Part shown: piece after piece, positions 6,782-8,730 of the stretch
How the letters are laid out: the number at the start of each line of letters is the position of its first letter
How positions within the stretch are numbered: position 1 is the stretch's first letter
From: an uncultured Collinsella sp.
GTDB taxonomy: Bacteria; Actinomycetota; Coriobacteriia; Coriobacteriales; Coriobacteriaceae
Direction: 5' to 3'
DNA: 8,730 bases
Assembly: GCA_958421035.1 (NCBI GenBank)
Contig: CATZKS010000084.1
Location: forward strand, 1 to 8,730
Notes under the pieces: model-generated
What the model saw: the letters and a program-made list of their open reading frames with translations, nothing else
Told to the model about the DNA's origin: nothing
Databases searched by the model: none
Made by a program: the position numbers and the translations under genes

Positions 6782-8287
6782 CTATTTATCGATCGTCTCG
6801 ATAGTGCTCTCGCCGATCTTGCCGCGCTCCCAGCGACCATTCGACAGGTCGTTGGAAATGGAATTGAACTTCTTCTCGGTAATGTCGTAGAGAGCGAAGA
6901 TAATCAAGGCTGCTACCAGAAGGGCGCAGGCGGGATAAATCGTCAGAGCGCCCTTGATGCCAAGCAGCGTGGCAGCCGTCTGGGGCTTATTTGCCACATA
7001 TCCGGTAAGGGCAAGGATGCCGCCGGAAATGATCGCGGCAAGGGATTGCGCAAGCTTACGAGAAAAGTTGAACGCGGCGTAGGTCGTACCCTCCTTGCGG
7101 ATTCCCGTGTGCCATTCACCGTAATCGATAACATCGGAAACCAAGTTCCAGGTGATACCGTTGGGGATGGCAAGCGCGACGTAGCCGATGGTGACGAAGA
7201 TGATGAACGTCACGGTATTGGTCGGCAGGATGAAGTTGAGGCCGTTTGCCACGGCACCGACGATAAAGCAGGCAACGCACGTGCGCTTCTTGCCAAAATG
7301 CTTGACGAGCGTCGGGATGGCGAGAATGGCGACAACCGACGTTCCGATCATGATGCCGTTGACAATGGGCTGCAACGCGATGTTACCCAGGTTGTACTGG
7401 CAGAAATACACCATCATGGTGTTGTTGGTATTCATGGCCGAGATGGTAAACAGCGTAAGCAGGATAACTGCTCCCAGGTTCTTGTTGGTGAAAACGACCT
7501 TGAAATACGTGCTGAATGCGCTCGACTTCTTGCCGGCCTTTCCCGCAGCCTTCTCCTCGGCCTGTCGATCGATACGGATATGCTCGCGCGTTCCCAAAAA
7601 GCAGATGGCGAATCCGGCGATGCCACACAGTCCCATGACGACAGCTGCAATCGTATAGCCGTGCGGATTGCCGTCGAGCGTGTCGCCACCCGCAAAGAAC
7701 AGGACCAATGGGATGAACGCTACGCCCGTGATGAGCTGTGCGCAGAGCGAACCGGCCTGGCGCGTTGACGCCATGTGCGCGCGGTCATCGACGTCACGCG
7801 TCATTACCGTGGCCAGAGATCCGTATGGCACGTTGGTGAAGCTGTATACGACGCCCCAGATCATGTAAGTTATCAGCGCATAGGCGATTTTACCCGCCAT
7901 GGGAATATCGGGCGCAGTGAAGGTCACCACGGTTAGAACGGCAAGGATCACGGACGAAACCATCATGACCGGACGAAACCGACCGTGCTTGCCAATCTTC
8001 TTTCTACCGTCGACGAATGCACCGGCAATCGGGTCCATGAACGCATCGAAAATCTTGGTGACGGCGAAAATCAGGCTCACTACGCCTGGCGAAATCAGAC
8101 AGATGTCAGTGTAGAACTTGGTCAGATATGCTTGACCAAGATCGAACATGAATCCGTTGCCCAAATCGCCAAAGCCATAGCAGATTTTCTCACGCCAGCT
8201 CAGCTTGATATCCTGCGAGCTCTGCATCGATCTCGAATCCGCCTGAGCAGACACGATCTGCTCGTTTTTCTGTTGCCCTGTTACCAT
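6782..8287 (-). CDS. GPH-family (glycoside-pentoside-hexuronide:cation symporter) MFS transporter, probable hexuronate importer
   Basis: Integral membrane symporter that would bring in galacturonate or a related uronide with Na+ or H+. I chose the ATG at 8287-8285 because the strong Shine-Dalgarno AGGGGAGGG (8301-8293) lies 5 bases upstream; this gives 501 residues. An open frame to 8329 would add 14 residues but has no ribosome site. After a polar N-terminus of about 28 residues comes the GPH opening motif EKICYGFGDLG (33-43). Then KIFDAFMDPIAGAFVD (78-93) has D81 and D85, which match by spacing the MelB cation-binding Asp55 and Asp59. GRFRP follows at 102-106. The characteristic C-half segment DVIDYGEWHTGIRKEG is also present, as are many hydrophobic segments consistent with 12 helices. 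The substrate is inferred from its place between uxaC and uxaB; E. coli uses an ExuT-type carrier instead. A uronide oligomer or glucuronide is also possible. Confidence 0.88.
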   Translation of the reverse strand: MVTGQQKNEQIVSAQADSRSMQSSQDIKLSWREKICYGFGDLGNGFMFDLGQAYLTKFYTDICLISPGVVSLIFAVTKIFDAFMDPIAGAFVDGRKKIGKHGRFRPVMMVSSVILAVLTVVTFTAPDIPMAGKIAYALITYMIWGVVYSFTNVPYGSLATVMTRDVDDRAHMASTRQAGSLCAQLITGVAFIPLVLFFAGGDTLDGNPHGYTIAAVVMGLCGIAGFAICFLGTREHIRIDRQAEEKAAGKAGKKSSAFSTYFKVVFTNKNLGAVILLTLFTISAMNTNNTMMVYFCQYNLGNIALQPIVNGIMIGTSVVAILAIPTLVKHFGKKRTCVACFIVGAVANGLNFILPTNTVTFIIFVTIGYVALAIPNGITWNLVSDVIDYGEWHTGIRKEGTTYAAFNFSRKLAQSLAAIISGGILALTGYVANKPQTAATLLGIKGALTIYPACALLVAALIIFALYDITEKKFNSISNDLSNGRWERGKIGESTIETIDK

Positions 8288-8307
8288 ATGGTCCCTCCCC
8301 TTTGCAA

Positions 8308-8324
8308 CCGATTTCACCAATCGG
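8308..8324 (-). other. Short stem-loop in the uxaC-transporter gap
   Basis: CCGATT (8308-8313) and AATCGG (8319-8324) form a 6-bp stem with a 5-base loop in the 50-base gap, just upstream of the transporter Shine-Dalgarno. It has no following T-run. It is weak, and chance is a fair explanation. Confidence 0.3.
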
Positions 8325-8337
8325 AGCACATACAGAT

Positions 8338-8730
8338 CTATGCTTCGGCGGTGTCCAGATCGAAGCCAAAGTAGCGAACGGAATTGTTGTAGCTGATATC
8401 GCGCACGATGGTGCCCAGCAGCTCCATGTCGGCCGGATACTTGCCCTGCTCAACCCACTCGCCGATCACGCTACACAGCACGCGACGGAAATACTCGTGG
8501 CGCGGGTAGGACAAGAAGGAGCGGGAGTCGGTGAGCATGCCGACAAAGTTGCCCAGGACGCCCTCGTTGGCCAGAGCCGTGAGCTGCTCGCGCATACCGA
8601 CCTCGTTGTCGTTGAACCACCAGGCGGAACCGTTCTGGATCTTACCGGCGGTCGGAGCCTCCTGGAAACAGCCCATCACGGTATCGATCATGGTGTTGTC
8701 GATGGGGTTCAAGCTGTACAGGATGGTCTT
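8338..8730 (-). CDS. uxaC: Glucuronate/galacturonate isomerase (uronate isomerase), C-terminal part
   Basis: Interconverts D-galacturonate and D-tagaturonate (also D-glucuronate and D-fructuronate), the entry step of the pathway. Only the last 130 residues and the TAG stop (8340-8338) are in the window; the frame is open to base 8730, so the rest lies to the right. The usual family length is about 470. Hallmark C-terminal segments of the amidohydrolase-fold uronate isomerase are clear: KTILYSLNP, AWWFND, FVGMLTDSRSF, HEYFRRVLC and YNNSVRYFGF. It is the most upstream visible gene of the operon; only 50 bases separate it from the transporter start, so they are very likely co-transcribed. The promoter must be outside the window. 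Confidence 0.95.
   Translation of the reverse strand, partial: KTILYSLNPIDNTMIDTVMGCFQEAPTAGKIQNGSAWWFNDNEVGMREQLTALANEGVLGNFVGMLTDSRSFLSYPRHEYFRRVLCSVIGEWVEQGKYPADMELLGTIVRDISYNNSVRYFGFDLDTAEA

Noticed and set aside
6761..7768. Plus-strand open frame of 335 codons opposite the transporter
   Set aside because: The composition is charged and lacks domains; it is the shadow of hydrophobic transporter codons.

Overview
The window looks like high-GC bacterial chromosome. Gene content, codon usage and the convergent layout suit an anaerobic gut actinobacterium of the Coriobacteriia, perhaps Collinsella. That assignment is an inference from general impression; no marker gene in the window proves it. 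Every gene can be placed in a known family.

Left part (1-2103, + strand): the C-terminal half of the potassium-sensing histidine kinase KdpD, cut by the window start, followed by its response regulator KdpE. The two genes overlap by 8 bases. Together they form a phosphorelay that would control a Kdp potassium-uptake ATPase, which must lie outside the window. From 2104 to 2200 is a convergent intergenic gap filled largely by a long inverted repeat with 19-base arms. It probably ends transcription of the minus-strand gene on its right and may be a dispersed repeat.

Middle (2201-3418, - strand): a free-standing flavoprotein/iron-sulfur oxidoreductase of the glutamate synthase small-subunit (GltD) type. 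It has two N-terminal cysteine clusters and two dinucleotide-binding folds. No large glutamate synthase subunit is adjacent, so its electron acceptor is unknown. About 175 bases with no recognisable gene separate its start from the terminator of the next operon.

Right part (3594-8730, - strand): a hexuronate catabolic operon transcribed leftwards in the order uxaC (partial), a GPH-family sugar/cation symporter, uxaB, uxaA, then a stem-loop terminator. The transporter would import galacturonate or a related uronide. UxaC isomerises galacturonate to tagaturonate, UxaB reduces this to altronate, and UxaA dehydrates altronate to 2-keto-3-deoxygluconate. The KDG kinase and aldolase, the UxuA/UxuB mannonate branch and any regulator are not in view. 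Two gene junctions, uxaB-uxaA and transporter-uxaB, are 78-base spacers that each carry a GC-rich stem-loop without a T-tract. These may set relative expression or mRNA stability.

I found no RNA genes, CRISPR, insertion sequence, phage gene or obviously new system. The points worth a second look are the inverted repeat at the convergent junction, the orphan GltD-like protein, and the intercistronic stem-loops of the uronate operon.
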